Assembly: GCF_014696675.1 (NCBI RefSeq) | Contig: NZ_JACJQN010000004.1 | Span: 1 to 64,000 of the forward strand | DNA: 64,000 nt | Direction: 5' to 3' | Source: Phormidium tenue FACHB-1052 | Lineage (GTDB): Bacteria; Cyanobacteriota; Cyanobacteriia; Phormidesmidales; Phormidesmidaceae | Shown: positions 8,658 through 16,572 of the stretch, one piece after another | How positions within the stretch are numbered: position 1 is the stretch's first letter | Layout of the letters: each line of letters opens with the position of its first letter | Made by a program: the position numbers and the translations under genes | The notes under the pieces: generated by a model | The model's database searches: none | Seen by the model: the letters and a program-made list of their open reading frames with translations, nothing else | Told to the model about the DNA's origin: nothing

Positions 8658-10208
8658 ATGCCCTCCATCAAAAACACCGATGTCATTGTGATCGGCAGCG
8701 GCATTGGTGGCCTCTGCTGCGGGGCGCTGCTGGCCCGCTATGGCTATCGCGTCACTGTCTGCGAAAGCCATTCCATTGCAGGTGGGGCGGCCCACGGCTT
8801 TGAGCGCCAGGGGTTTATTTTCGACTCGGGGCCATCGCTTTACTCGGGCCTGTCGTACCGGGCTTCTACCAACCCGCTGCGCCACGTGCTCGATGCGGTG
8901 GGCGAAGGCGACAGCATTACCTGGGCCAATTACAACACCTGGGGCGTACGCATTCCCGAGGGCGACTTTGACACCACCGTGGGCAACGATCAGTTCGCCG
9001 ACGTGCTGCGTAGACTGCGGGGCGAAACCGCTGTCAAAGAATGGCGGAGCCTGCAAAAAGTGATGGTGCCCCTGGGCAAAGCGGCCACAGCCCTACCCCC
9101 CGCCGCTCTCAGGTTAGATCTGGGTGCAGTGCAAACCGTCGCTCCCTACGCTTGGGAACTGCTGCGAAATGCTCCAGCGTTTACCCAGTCCAGCAAACCC
9201 TTCAGCACCGTGCTCGATCGCACCATCCGCGACCCCTTCATTCGCCACTGGATGAACATGCTGTGCTTTTTGCTCTCAGGCCTGCCCGCCGAGGGCACCA
9301 GCACCGCCGAAATGGCCTTTATGTTTGCCGAGTGGTATCGTCCGGGCGTAACGCTCGACTATTCTATCGGCGGCAGCGCGGCTCTAGTCAATGCCCTGGT
9401 GCGCGGTCTAGAGAAGTATGGCGGCACCCTGCGGCTGGGCGCTCACGTCAAGGAAATTTTGGTGGAGGGCGATCGCGCTTCAGGAGTTACTCTCCGCTCT
9501 GGAGAAGTTCTCAGTGCCGGCACCGTCATCTCCAACGCCTCCATTTGGGACACGCTGAAGCTAGTACCCGATGGAGCCTTGCCAAAGACATTCGTAGAAG
9601 CACGCCAGGCCACCCCCGAGTGCCCCAGCTTTCTGCATCTACACCTGGGCATTGACGGTGAAGGACTACCCCCCGATTTAGCTTGCCACTACATCACTGT
9701 GGAAGATTGGGAACGGGGCATTGACGCTCCGCAAAATCTCATTGTCATGTCGATTCCCACGGTGCTCGACCCGTCCCTGGCTCCGCCGGGCAAGCACACC
9801 ATCCACGTTTACACCCCCGCCACTGAGCCCTATGAAATTTGGCAGGGGTGCGATCGCCGCACCCCCGCCTATACCCAGCTCAAAGCAGAACGGGCAAAGC
9901 CCCTCTGGCAGGCTCTGGAGCGCATCATCCCCGATGTGCGCCACCGGGTAGAGGTAGAACTGGTCGGCACTCCCCTCACCCACGAACGCTTTTTGCGCTG
10001 CCACCGGGGCAGCTACGGCCCCGCGATCTCGGTTGAGAATGGCCTTTTTCCAGGGCCAAAGACTCCGCTGGAGGGGCTGCTCTGTGTGGGCGGTTCTACT
10101 TTCCCCGGCATCGGTCTACCAGCAGTAGCCGCCTGTGGATTGATGACCGCCAACACTCTGACCTCTGTCAGCCAGCACCGCCAACTGCTGCGAGATGTCT
10201 TGGGCTGA
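8658..10208 (+). CDS. CrtISO-like FAD-dependent oxidoreductase
   Basis: A 516-residue member of the phytoene desaturase/carotene isomerase superfamily. The Rossmann FAD motif is GSGIGGL (residues 13-19), followed by CESHSIAGGAAHGF and FDSGPSLYSGLS, wording close to cyanobacterial CrtISO (CrtH). The C-terminal FAD contact GLLCVGGSTFPGIGLPAV is intact. CrtISO converts poly-cis lycopene to the all-trans form in thylakoid membranes, but the differences from typical CrtISO suggest a paralogue with its own substrate. It follows the 8149 membrane protein by five bases. The window holds a second CrtI-family enzyme at 24551. Confidence 0.85.
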   Translation: MPSIKNTDVIVIGSGIGGLCCGALLARYGYRVTVCESHSIAGGAAHGFERQGFIFDSGPSLYSGLSYRASTNPLRHVLDAVGEGDSITWANYNTWGVRIPEGDFDTTVGNDQFADVLRRLRGETAVKEWRSLQKVMVPLGKAATALPPAALRLDLGAVQTVAPYAWELLRNAPAFTQSSKPFSTVLDRTIRDPFIRHWMNMLCFLLSGLPAEGTSTAEMAFMFAEWYRPGVTLDYSIGGSAALVNALVRGLEKYGGTLRLGAHVKEILVEGDRASGVTLRSGEVLSAGTVISNASIWDTLKLVPDGALPKTFVEARQATPECPSFLHLHLGIDGEGLPPDLACHYITVEDWERGIDAPQNLIVMSIPTVLDPSLAPPGKHTIHVYTPATEPYEIWQGCDRRTPAYTQLKAERAKPLWQALERIIPDVRHRVEVELVGTPLTHERFLRCHRGSYGPAISVENGLFPGPKTPLEGLLCVGGSTFPGIGLPAVAACGLMTANTLTSVSQHRQLLRDVLG

Positions 10209-10227
10209 GGGATGGCAGCTACTGTTT

Positions 10228-10566
10228 TCAAAACGGTAGTCTGCGGGTCGTCAACATTTGGTAGCCATAGCCCATGCATAGTAGCGATACTAGAAACTGC
10301 CACAGGCTGGTGGGGTTGAGAATGGCGCGGCTGCTGGCAAAGACACAGATAATGCCGAAGGCGATCGCCACCCAGCCCACCGCCTTTGCCCCAGAGGGCA
10401 AGCACACCAGCATAAATACCCCAACCGCTAGCGACAGCACCGATAAATCAGCCGCAATACTGCGCCACCAGGGATAGGCTGACGTCGTAAAGAAAATATT
10501 CTTACCCAAAAAGTAAATCCCCAAAATCATTAGCGCAAACCCAAGCAGGGGCGTTAGCAGCCGCAT
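10228..10566 (-). CDS. Small membrane protein, 112 aa
   Basis: Starting at the ATG at 10566 (MRLLTPLLGF), the product has about four hydrophobic segments over 112 residues and no catalytic motif. A longer reading from 10695 is open but would overlap the 10605-11198 gene and lacks coding character. Hypothetical integral membrane protein with no recognisable family. It is convergent with the CrtISO-like gene (19-base gap) and 38 bases downstream of the YdjM-like gene on the same strand, so the two may form a unit. Confidence 0.65.
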   Translation of the reverse strand: MRLLTPLLGFALMILGIYFLGKNIFFTTSAYPWWRSIAADLSVLSLAVGVFMLVCLPSGAKAVGWVAIAFGIICVFASSRAILNPTSLWQFLVSLLCMGYGYQMLTTRRLPF

Positions 10567-10604
10567 AGTTAACCTCGTCAGTACAGTTAAAATGTCAAAC
10601 TTCG

Positions 10605-11198
10605 CTAGTCTGCGATCGGTCTCCCCGATTGCCCTAGCCCCCAGGCTATGACCAGGGGCACCCCCAGGCCAATCACCAGGTTGAGCAGTAGCCACCCGTA
10701 GGACGCTGGCCCGCTAAACCCGTGGATGTAGAAACCCCGGCGGGTGGAGGACAACAGAGCATCCCAAATTAAATGGGCACTGATGCCCACCGAAAGCCCC
10801 ATCGCCCCATCGCGCAGTAGATTGGCCACCGTTTTTTGCCAGGTTGATAGGGCCAGCCGCGAGGCCAACCATAGCCAGCCGCCCAGCCCGGCCACAGGTA
10901 TCAGCACCGAATGGAACAGCCAGCTGCGGTGGATGAGAAATCGCAGCCCGGTGGCCTTGTAGAGGGGAATATCCCAATCGGGAAAGGCCATGTAAAAGAA
11001 GGTACCGCTGAGCAGCGGCACCCCCAGCTTGCGAAAGAAAAACAGGCCGCTGGCCCCCCAGACCACCATGACTAGAAAGCAGATGGGGTTGATCGTTGCC
11101 GCTGCGTTCCGGTGATTGCGCTCTAGTACCCACCAAAAAACAACGCCGGTAGCAATGCCCACGGCAAAATGAAGCAGCTTATCCAACAGTGCAGGCAT
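10605..11198 (-). CDS. YdjM-like membrane-bound metal-dependent hydrolase family protein
   Basis: A 197-residue polytopic membrane protein. It carries the family's landmarks: an early LLHFAVGIATG, then FFYMAFPDWDIPL, the histidine-bearing HRSWLFHS segment and a C-terminal SAHLIWDALL with the conserved His and Asp. The family is called metal-dependent hydrolase by analogy, with no proven substrate; the E. coli founder YdjM is LexA-regulated. The start at 11198 (MPALLDK) is preferred over the open frame extending to 11390, which has no hydrophobic or conserved content. Confidence 0.75.
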   Translation of the reverse strand: MPALLDKLLHFAVGIATGVVFWWVLERNHRNAAATINPICFLVMVVWGASGLFFFRKLGVPLLSGTFFYMAFPDWDIPLYKATGLRFLIHRSWLFHSVLIPVAGLGGWLWLASRLALSTWQKTVANLLRDGAMGLSVGISAHLIWDALLSSTRRGFYIHGFSGPASYGWLLLNLVIGLGVPLVIAWGLGQSGRPIAD

Positions 11199-11400
11199 TT
11201 GGTAGCGAAGGAATCCGATAGTGACTACAAGGTCAAACCCAGGATTCCCGAAACGTTCTAGCCTGCAAGCAATCGTCACCAATCCCCATCGGGATTCTTT
11301 TTCTCGCTTTTGGGAACGTGGGGCTGGGAATGGGTGGCCAGGTCTGAAGCTTTGGCACTGACCCACGCTACTTTGCCCCCGCCCCATCACCCATGCCGAC

Positions 11401-13056
11401 TCAGCTCGGCTCTCGCCAAAAGGTCAGATTTTCACCGATTGGCTGCAACGTGGTGCCGGGGTAGTAGAACTGAAGAATGCGAGGATAGGCCCAGCCCAGG
11501 TTGCCCAGTCGATAGGAGCCTGCCTGGCTCAGGCCCACGGCGTGACCCCAGCCGCCGCCGACAAAGCGATAGCCGCTGAGTTGTCCAGCAGCGCCATCGG
11601 CTCCGGCGGTGTACATCGGCTCCAGGTAAAAGAGCAGGCTGCGGGGGGGGCTGAGCACTCGCACAATTTCGTCTTTTTTGAGCTGCACCACGCCCAGGTC
11701 GGTTTCGATGTCGATCGCTTGCACCCGGCCCGAGTTGGCTCGTTCGGAGACCCGCAGCGATCGCACCTGGGTAAACCCCGCCAGCGGATGCTGCCGCCGC
11801 CCTAGATAGCTCTTGAGATCTGCCGTAATCTCGCTGAGGGTGCCCTCGTTGCGCCAGCGAAATAGTTGCCAGGTGTCTTCGTTAAAGCCTTTGTCAATGG
11901 CGATAAAGGCGCGAATCGCTTCCTCGGAGCTGAGGGGATACCGGTTGATATCCCACAGGCCATTGACAGTATCGACCACAGGGCGCAGGTAGGGGCGATC
12001 GGGGCCTTCCCACACGTCGCTAAAGGCAGCGGTGACTCCGCCCGAGGTAGAAGAATACAGCGCATCCACCAGCTCGTTTTGGTAGGTGAGCACTTGCCCC
12101 TGGGTGGAGGTGATGGCCTGGTCGGTCACCTGCGCGGTGCCGGTCAGGCCCCGATAGACCTGGCATTGGGTATCGGCACAGAGTTCGTAGTCATCGATCG
12201 CAAAGCGGCGCAGGTTGCGCAGGGCATAGGTGCGAGCCAGCACCGCCTGGGCCTGAATGGCGGGCACCGGGGCACCGGCCCCAATCTCGTGGGGCACCAC
12301 GCCGCGCAGGTAGGTTTCGATCGGCACGCTGTTGACCAGGGTGTAGGTGCCGTAGGTGTTGGGCTGCACTCGCAGGGTGCCGCCGTAGACGCGGGTGACG
12401 GGGGGCTCGCCGGGCTGGGTCACCCGCACCCGCCCACCGCTGGCGCGAATGTCGAGGGCATCGCGACCGTAGCGATAGCCGTTGGCTTCAAAGTAGGTGC
12501 GGGGAATTTGGCCTACCACTTCGCTGTCGAGAAAGACCTCGGTAAACCCCTGGGCTTGCAGGTTTTTGACCAGCAGGCGGCGCACCAGGGGGCTGTCGTA
12601 GGTTTCGCGGTTGGCCCACACTTCCCAACTGCCAGGCTGGGCGATCTCGGGCTCAATGCCGCGATCGCGCCACTGCTGAGCACTGTATTCGGCGGTCTCA
12701 AAGCTGCGGTGGTTGCTGAGCACGACGCGCTCGCCCAGGGTGGCTTCGGGCAGTTGCTCGGGGGTCAGGCCGATCACAACCCGGCTGGTGGTGACGGTTT
12801 GGGGCTGGCCCTGGGTGTCAAAGCTGAGGGTGAGCTGCTCGCCAGGCAGGGCTTCGAGGGTGATGCGGTCCTGCAGATTTTCGCCAAAGCGCTGCACAAT
12901 GCCAACCTGAATCACCGGGTTTTGGGCGGCGGGGGCGGGGGCGGCGATGGCGGTGGTGAGGGCGATCGCAACTCCACCTACGGCCCCTAGCAACCGCCGC
13001 GATCGCCGATAGCCCAGGGGCCGAAACTGAAATCGGGGTAGGGAGAGCGTAGCCAT
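11401..13056 (-). CDS. SpoIID/LytB domain-containing exported protein
   Basis: A 551-residue secreted protein. An N-terminal Arg-rich signal (residues 1-45) is followed by a long Pro/Arg-rich region, then the SpoIID core with YLRGVVPHEIG and QAVLARTYALR (about 245-285), a downstream TSGGVTAAFSDVWEG block and the GGWGHAVGLSQAG end near 505. SpoIID is a peptidoglycan lytic transglycosylase in spore formers; in cyanobacteria such proteins are presumed to act on septal or peripheral murein. The gene is alone and divergent from nothing obvious. It shows the high HIP1 density of the core genome. A large open frame on the opposite strand is only its shadow. Confidence 0.9.
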   Translation of the reverse strand: MATLSLPRFQFRPLGYRRSRRLLGAVGGVAIALTTAIAAPAPAAQNPVIQVGIVQRFGENLQDRITLEALPGEQLTLSFDTQGQPQTVTTSRVVIGLTPEQLPEATLGERVVLSNHRSFETAEYSAQQWRDRGIEPEIAQPGSWEVWANRETYDSPLVRRLLVKNLQAQGFTEVFLDSEVVGQIPRTYFEANGYRYGRDALDIRASGGRVRVTQPGEPPVTRVYGGTLRVQPNTYGTYTLVNSVPIETYLRGVVPHEIGAGAPVPAIQAQAVLARTYALRNLRRFAIDDYELCADTQCQVYRGLTGTAQVTDQAITSTQGQVLTYQNELVDALYSSTSGGVTAAFSDVWEGPDRPYLRPVVDTVNGLWDINRYPLSSEEAIRAFIAIDKGFNEDTWQLFRWRNEGTLSEITADLKSYLGRRQHPLAGFTQVRSLRVSERANSGRVQAIDIETDLGVVQLKKDEIVRVLSPPRSLLFYLEPMYTAGADGAAGQLSGYRFVGGGWGHAVGLSQAGSYRLGNLGWAYPRILQFYYPGTTLQPIGENLTFWREPS

Positions 13057-13122
13057 AGTGCTCTAACAAAGTAGGGTGCTGACCGCTGTTTGCGCAGTCG
13101 GGTCAAGGAAATTCTAGCGGCT

Positions 13123-13371
13123 TCAGACGTTTGTTGCTTTCATGTCTGCATCTCGCCCATGAAGCGAATTTGCGAAAAGGTCGCTCAAGCGATTTGGCAA
13201 TTTGGGCGATAGGTTTTCATCAAAAAGTAATTTCATGACGATAAAGGTGCGGTCATAAACCAACGCTCGCGATCGGCGACATAGGCAATGCAGGCCTTTA
13301 ATGCCTTCTGGCGTCAGGTCGGAAAAGTTATCGAGAATTTCGGCTTTGGTCATCTCGGAGGTGAGGTACTT
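13123..13371 (-). pseudogene. Decayed DUF433/DUF5615 toxin-antitoxin fusion (copy 1)
   Basis: On the minus strand, residues MTKAEILDNFSDLTPEGIK are the C-terminal half of a DUF433 antitoxin, close to the intact copy at 14826-15056. A one-base length difference in the stretch around 13290-13320 throws the frame, so the expected end (like AYAADRERRF) reads as LHCLCRRSRAL. This fuses it to MKLLFDENLSPKLPN, the start of a DUF5615 (PIN-like) toxin, which stops early after DMKATNV. Antitoxin N-terminus and toxin C-terminus are both missing. Non-functional remnant. Confidence 0.8.
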
Positions 13372-13406
13372 AGGGCAGGTGGTTGGGCAAGAAAACTATT
13401 AGGGGA

Positions 13407-13434
13407 GTTGGGTTTCGCTTGCGCTTCACCCAAC
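13407..13434. repeat. Palindromic dispersed repeat, copy 1
   Basis: GTTGGGTT at the left and AACCCAAC-type sequence at the right enclose a short loop rich in TTCGCTTGCGC. It has the same arms as the copies at 13801, 15801 and 16405 but a different centre and no conserved right flank. Confidence 0.6.
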
Positions 13435-13574
13435 CGACAAGCTCAACAAAGAACTTTACAATTGAGAGTTCTGCTCATTGTCGATATCTTGAAAGGATAG
13501 TAGAATCTGCTTGAAGCCTGTAATGGTTTCCCTTTTTAACAGATAAGCAGCCAATAAGAATAGGAATTTTAAAC

Positions 13575-13790
13575 ATGGCTTTAGATCAGCTTGAGGCATT
13601 TTTAAAGAAAATGAAGTCTGAACCTGCACTTAAAAACGAGGTGCTCGCAGCATCTACTGCAGATGATGTTGCACGAATAGCACTAAAACTTGGTTTTGAA
13701 TTTTCAGGTGATGAATTACTGAGAATGTCAGGAAAGAATTTTGGCGGAGTTACCGTTGTAAAAACCGTTCTTCCTGGGGAATATAATTAA
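13575..13790 (+). CDS. Nif11-type leader peptide protein (RiPP precursor-like)
   Basis: A 71-residue protein, first residues MALDQLEAFLKKMKSEPALK. Residues 1-55 match the Nif11 domain: a short helix bundle ending in VARIALKLGFEFSGDELLRM. Nif11-type sequences serve as leader peptides of ribosomally made natural products, with cleavage after a double glycine. Here FGG is followed by only 13 residues (VTVVKTVLPGEYN) with no Cys, so a lanthipeptide core is unlikely. No modification enzyme, protease or transporter gene is close. The ATG is preceded by AGGAATTTT. The gene is clearly AT-richer than the core genome, as is the whole island. Confidence 0.8.
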   Translation: MALDQLEAFLKKMKSEPALKNEVLAASTADDVARIALKLGFEFSGDELLRMSGKNFGGVTVVKTVLPGEYN

Positions 13791-13800
13791 ATTCTTTTTA

Positions 13801-13854
13801 GGATTGTTGGGTTTCCTTCGTCAACCCAACCTACAAGAGATCTGCGATCGCACT
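13801..13854. repeat. Palindromic dispersed repeat, copy 2
   Basis: A 54-bp element: GGATTGTTGGGTTTCCTTCG, then TCAACCCAAC (inverse of the arm), then CTACAAGAGAT, then a HIP1 GCGATCGCACT. It begins 10 bases after the Nif11 gene's stop codon, so it may also act as its transcript end. Nearly identical copies lie at 15801-15855 and 16405-16459. Confidence 0.8.
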
Positions 13855-13864
13855 TTTAATAGCT

Positions 13865-14734
13865 TTACCTACGATCGCTTGATTGCACCACCTGCGAGAG
13901 ATAATTATGCAGTGAGGTTGGCCCCCGTTCGACAGAGTCTACATCTGGGAATGTCTCATCGAGGGTTGCTGCTGTCATGTTAGCGAAAGATTCGGCGGCT
14001 TCGTTTGAGAAGCCGATATTTTTGAACATCACTAACCATTGGTCGCGAGGAATCGATTCAGCAGCAACGGGACGACCCAGTGCTGTCGCAAATGCAGTGG
14101 CTACATCTTGAGACGAGTAGCGATCGGGGCCTTCAACATAATGCAGCCCTGTCTGCTCGATCGGTTCAGTCATGAGACGAGCTGCGACCTCACCGATATC
14201 TGATGGAGCAACCATCGGCAATTTGAAATCTGCTGGAAAAAGCGTTTGTATGATTCCCTGTTCGCGCGCTGATTGTAGCGATGCGCACCAGTTGCTCATG
14301 TAGTAAGCGGCTCGAATAATCGTTGTGGGAACAAGTTGGGCGGCTAGTGCCTGCTCCATTTCATAAAGCACGCCTAAGTCGCCTATGCGCTCTCCAGGTT
14401 GGGCTCCGTAGGTTGATTCGGCTACGATTTTCTGCAAATCTGCGCCATCGATCGCGCTCAAAATGGCGGCTAAACTGCGTCGCTCTTCAGCAGCCATATC
14501 AAGGGAAGGAGCAGCGGGTGGGTTGAGTAAAAACAACCGCTGACCTTGGCGAAAGATACCCCGCAGCGTTTCTATATCGTGCACGTCGGCCACTGCAACG
14601 TTGGCTCCGTCTCGGCGCAATTCCTCGGCTTTTAAGGGATTGCGAGTGACGACAAGAACTGGTTCACGGCGGTTGAGTAGTGCCCGTGCTACGGCTGAAC
14701 CAACGTTGCCGGTGCCGCCAAGGATTATGTGCAT
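13865..14734 (-). CDS. NmrA-like NAD(P)-binding protein (atypical SDR)
   Basis: A 289-residue atypical short-chain dehydrogenase. GGTGNVGSAVARALL at the N-terminus is the nucleotide-binding GxxGxxG motif. VVTRNPLKAEELRRDG follows, as in NmrA/TrkA-type sensors and quinone-reductase-like (azoreductase, YtfG) proteins that modify or sense small substrates. The usual SDR YxxxK pair is not clearly present. It is bracketed by the two decayed toxin-antitoxin copies and lies immediately after a palindromic repeat; GC content and context suggest it moved with the island. Exact substrate unknown. Confidence 0.85.
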   Translation of the reverse strand: MHIILGGTGNVGSAVARALLNRREPVLVVTRNPLKAEELRRDGANVAVADVHDIETLRGIFRQGQRLFLLNPPAAPSLDMAAEERRSLAAILSAIDGADLQKIVAESTYGAQPGERIGDLGVLYEMEQALAAQLVPTTIIRAAYYMSNWCASLQSAREQGIIQTLFPADFKLPMVAPSDIGEVAARLMTEPIEQTGLHYVEGPDRYSSQDVATAFATALGRPVAAESIPRDQWLVMFKNIGFSNEAAESFANMTAATLDETFPDVDSVERGPTSLHNYLSQVVQSSDRR

Positions 14735-14778
14735 TCAGTACCTTGAGGATGGTGTGCATCTCCTAGATCTAGGATAAA

Positions 14779-14829
14779 CAATTGATTTGGTAGTTTGGGC
14801 GATAGGTTTTCATCAAAAAGTAATTTCAT
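14779..14829 (-). pseudogene. DUF5615 toxin remnant (copy 2)
   Basis: On the minus strand, directly after the DUF433 stop, an ATG opens MKLLFDENLSPKLPNQL, the first 17 residues of a DUF5615 PIN-like toxin, and homology then ends (FILDLGD...). It matches copy 1 at 13191-13236. The toxin is therefore lost in both copies, although copy 2 keeps its antitoxin. Confidence 0.75.
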
Positions 14830-15056
14830 GCCGGTAGGGGAGCGGTCATAAACCGCCGCTCGCGGTCAGCAGCGTAGGCAATGCAGGCTTTTAGAGCTTC
14901 TCGCGTTAGGTCGGGAAAGTCATCGAGAATTTCGGCTTCGGTCATCTCGGAAGCTAAGTATTCAAGCACTTCATAGACGGTGATACGTAAGCCGCGTACA
15001 CAGGGTTTGTCGCCGCGCTTATTGGGCTCAATGGTGATGTAGTTTCGGTAGTCCAT
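14826..15056 (-). CDS. DUF433 antitoxin
   Basis: An intact 76-residue DUF433 protein: MDYRNYITIEPNKRGDKPCV, then RGLRITVYEVLEYLA and DFPDLTREALKACIAYAADRER. DUF433 proteins are helix-turn-helix antitoxins usually encoded with a DUF5615 PIN-like toxin. Here the toxin gene that should start at 14829 is cut after about 17 codons, leaving an orphan antitoxin. A second, frameshifted copy lies at 13123-13371. It may still bind DNA; whether it serves any purpose is unclear. Confidence 0.9.
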   Translation of the reverse strand: MDYRNYITIEPNKRGDKPCVRGLRITVYEVLEYLASEMTEAEILDDFPDLTREALKACIAYAADRERRFMTAPLPA

Positions 15057-15117
15057 AGTTGAAATTATTGAGGTGGAATATTCAACATTGAGGCTGTATT
15101 TTCAACTTTTTTTGAGA

Positions 15118-15423
15118 CTAATGTGAGGTACTGCCTCGTGCTGCTAGCCAGCGTTCAAAAGACTGATGGCTTTCGCCACTCTGTCTACCGGCTAACAGAC
15201 CTTCAATGCCAATATGTTCGTCTAAATCGACCCATTCAATGGCGTAACCATCGCCTAAAAGTTGCCAGTTTTGCCGTTCTTCCTGAGAAGCATGGAGTAA
15301 ACGGGGATACCAAGATAGAGGAACTACTAAGCTTCGTCCATCTACTAAATCTACAATTAATCTTTCGTCTGTTATTCTGATCTGTGCTGCGAGGGGCTCT
15401 GTCTCAAGTACCAAAGTAGTCAT
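15118..15423 (-). CDS. DUF2442 protein
   Basis: A 101-residue protein. The signature IRITDERLIVDLVDGRSLVVPL and WYPRLLHASQEERQNWQL, then IEWVDLDEHIGIEGLL, is that of DUF2442. Family members are commonly encoded with DUF4160, and this one overlaps its DUF4160 neighbour (15404-15640) by 20 bases. Such pairs are treated as toxin-antitoxin-like, with the mechanism unproven. It lies in the accessory island. Confidence 0.88.
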   Translation of the reverse strand: MTTLVLETEPLAAQIRITDERLIVDLVDGRSLVVPLSWYPRLLHASQEERQNWQLLGDGYAIEWVDLDEHIGIEGLLAGRQSGESHQSFERWLAARGSTSH

Positions 15424-15640
15424 GCCATGCCTCCAATAATGTTTGTTGGTGCTCCTCTACAAGCTGAGAAATATCGTTTAGTTCGTGATCTTTGAATCCT
15501 CGGTTTTTAGTTAAAGAAACAGGATTCAGCCAAAACTTAACCAACTGCCGATCGCGCTTAACGTGAATGTGAGCGGGTTCACCTCTGTCAGAGCTGAAGA
15601 AGATGAAGCTGTAGGGGCCGACTTGGAGAACCGTAGGCAT
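15404..15640 (-). CDS. DUF4160 protein
   Basis: A 78-residue protein: MPTVLQVGPYSFIFFSSDRG, then EPAHIHVKRDRQLVKFWLNP and an acidic-helical end KDHELNDISQLVEEHQQ. The PAHIHVxR motif identifies DUF4160. It precedes DUF2442 with a 20-base overlap, so translation is coupled. The pair is widespread in cyanobacteria and occurs near mobile regions. A toxin-antitoxin role is proposed from this arrangement only. Confidence 0.9.
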   Translation of the reverse strand: MPTVLQVGPYSFIFFSSDRGEPAHIHVKRDRQLVKFWLNPVSLTKNRGFKDHELNDISQLVEEHQQTLLEAWHDYFGT

Positions 15641-15800
15641 TGATGAGGATACTACTTGTCTACGCTCAGTTTAACCTGTAAGCAAGCAAAAGGTAGTTTG
15701 GGTGGAACGCAGTATTCGCGTAGCATCTCCAGGGGAGAAAATCTAACACTAAACTAAGTTTCTTCGGGTTCTGCTAGCGGGCTAGCCAATCTATGGTACT

Positions 15801-15855
15801 AGGATTGTTGGGTTTCTTTCGTCAATTCAACTTACAGGAGGGGTGCGATCGCACT
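15801..15855. repeat. Palindromic dispersed repeat, copy 3
   Basis: Same organisation as 13801-13854: GGATTGTTGGGTTTCTTTCG, a degenerate right arm TCAATTCAAC, a TTACAGGAG segment and a terminal HIP1-containing GCGATCGCACT. It abuts the stop codon of the DUF6438 gene at 15854. Confidence 0.75.
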
Positions 15856-16276
15856 ATAGTTCTTTATCGCTGTTACGGCCAATGTAGAAAGCTGTTTCAA
15901 TTAACTTATCAAGTTTATTTTCTAAACGTCTCAATGCTTCTGGTGCCGAAAAATCACCATGGTAATGATGCACTGATTTAACAAAGCCATCTTGATACTC
16001 CACTTGAAGATCACAGGAAGCCTGGCACGTCATCCCATATTCACTGTAAGAATCATTAAGAGCTTGAAAGCTAGCGTGATTTAGAGCCTTTTCAATCTCA
16101 ATTATTCGAGAAATTGGTATAGACCATGAAGCAAAACCAACGACTTCTACAAAATCCTCGCCAAGCCACTCAACACTACCGTCTTCAAAAACAGTCACAT
16201 CATAAACAGGGCAACTGCCAAAACACATGCCACGACTCAAGACTAGCTTACGAATTTTGGGAAATTCTTTATTCAT
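15854..16276 (-). CDS. DUF6438 protein
   Basis: A 140-residue protein beginning MNKEFPKIRKLVLSRGMCFG. The motif GMCFGSCPVYDVTVFEDGSV, with the CFGSCP cysteine pair, followed by a glycine-rich turn and a C-terminal helix, is that of DUF6438, a small domain of unknown function. No signal peptide is seen. It is isolated and AT-rich, flanked by palindromic repeats on both sides. Confidence 0.8.
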   Translation of the reverse strand: MNKEFPKIRKLVLSRGMCFGSCPVYDVTVFEDGSVEWLGEDFVEVVGFASWSIPISRIIEIEKALNHASFQALNDSYSEYGMTCQASCDLQVEYQDGFVKSVHHYHGDFSAPEALRRLENKLDKLIETAFYIGRNSDKEL

Positions 16277-16321
16277 TTTCTAACTAAGAATAAATAAGAA
16301 GCCATACAAAAAGTTAGTAGA

Positions 16322-16346
16322 TTGGGTTGAGCTAGCTTAACCCAAC
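16322..16346. repeat. Palindromic element, variant
   Basis: TTGGGTT and AACCCAA arms around GAGCTAGCTT. It shares the arm sequence of the dispersed repeat family but lacks its flanks, so it may be a degenerate relative. Confidence 0.45.
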
Positions 16347-16404
16347 AGCCACCGTTAATCTAGCACTATGCAATACCACAGTGGGTTGAGAGCAAAATCT
16401 TTCT

Positions 16405-16459
16405 GGGATTGTTAGGTTTCCTTCGTCAACCCAACCTACACGAGATTTGCGATCGCACT
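16405..16459. repeat. Palindromic dispersed repeat, copy 4
   Basis: GGGATTGTTAGGTTTCCTTCG, right arm TCAACCCAAC, CTACACGAGAT, then GCGATCGCACT. Nearly identical to the element at 13801-13854 over its whole length. It lies between the DUF6438 and HTH genes. Confidence 0.8.
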
Positions 16460-16572
16460 GCCACCACCTCCTAAATCTGGCGTAACGACAATCGTCCAGC
16501 TAATAGGCTTATTGACTTCCTTCCACAGGCTTCGCAAGTGGAAGCTCAAAATGAATTTAGCTGTAGCAAGGA

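Noticed and set aside
11866-12990. A 374-codon open frame on the plus strand
   Set aside because: It lies exactly opposite the SpoIID gene; its Gly/Val/Ala-rich translation has no domain or start site. It results from the high GC of the real gene.
13288-13500. 70-codon open frame on the plus strand
   Set aside because: It crosses the decayed DUF433 remnant on the opposite strand and one of the palindromic repeats.
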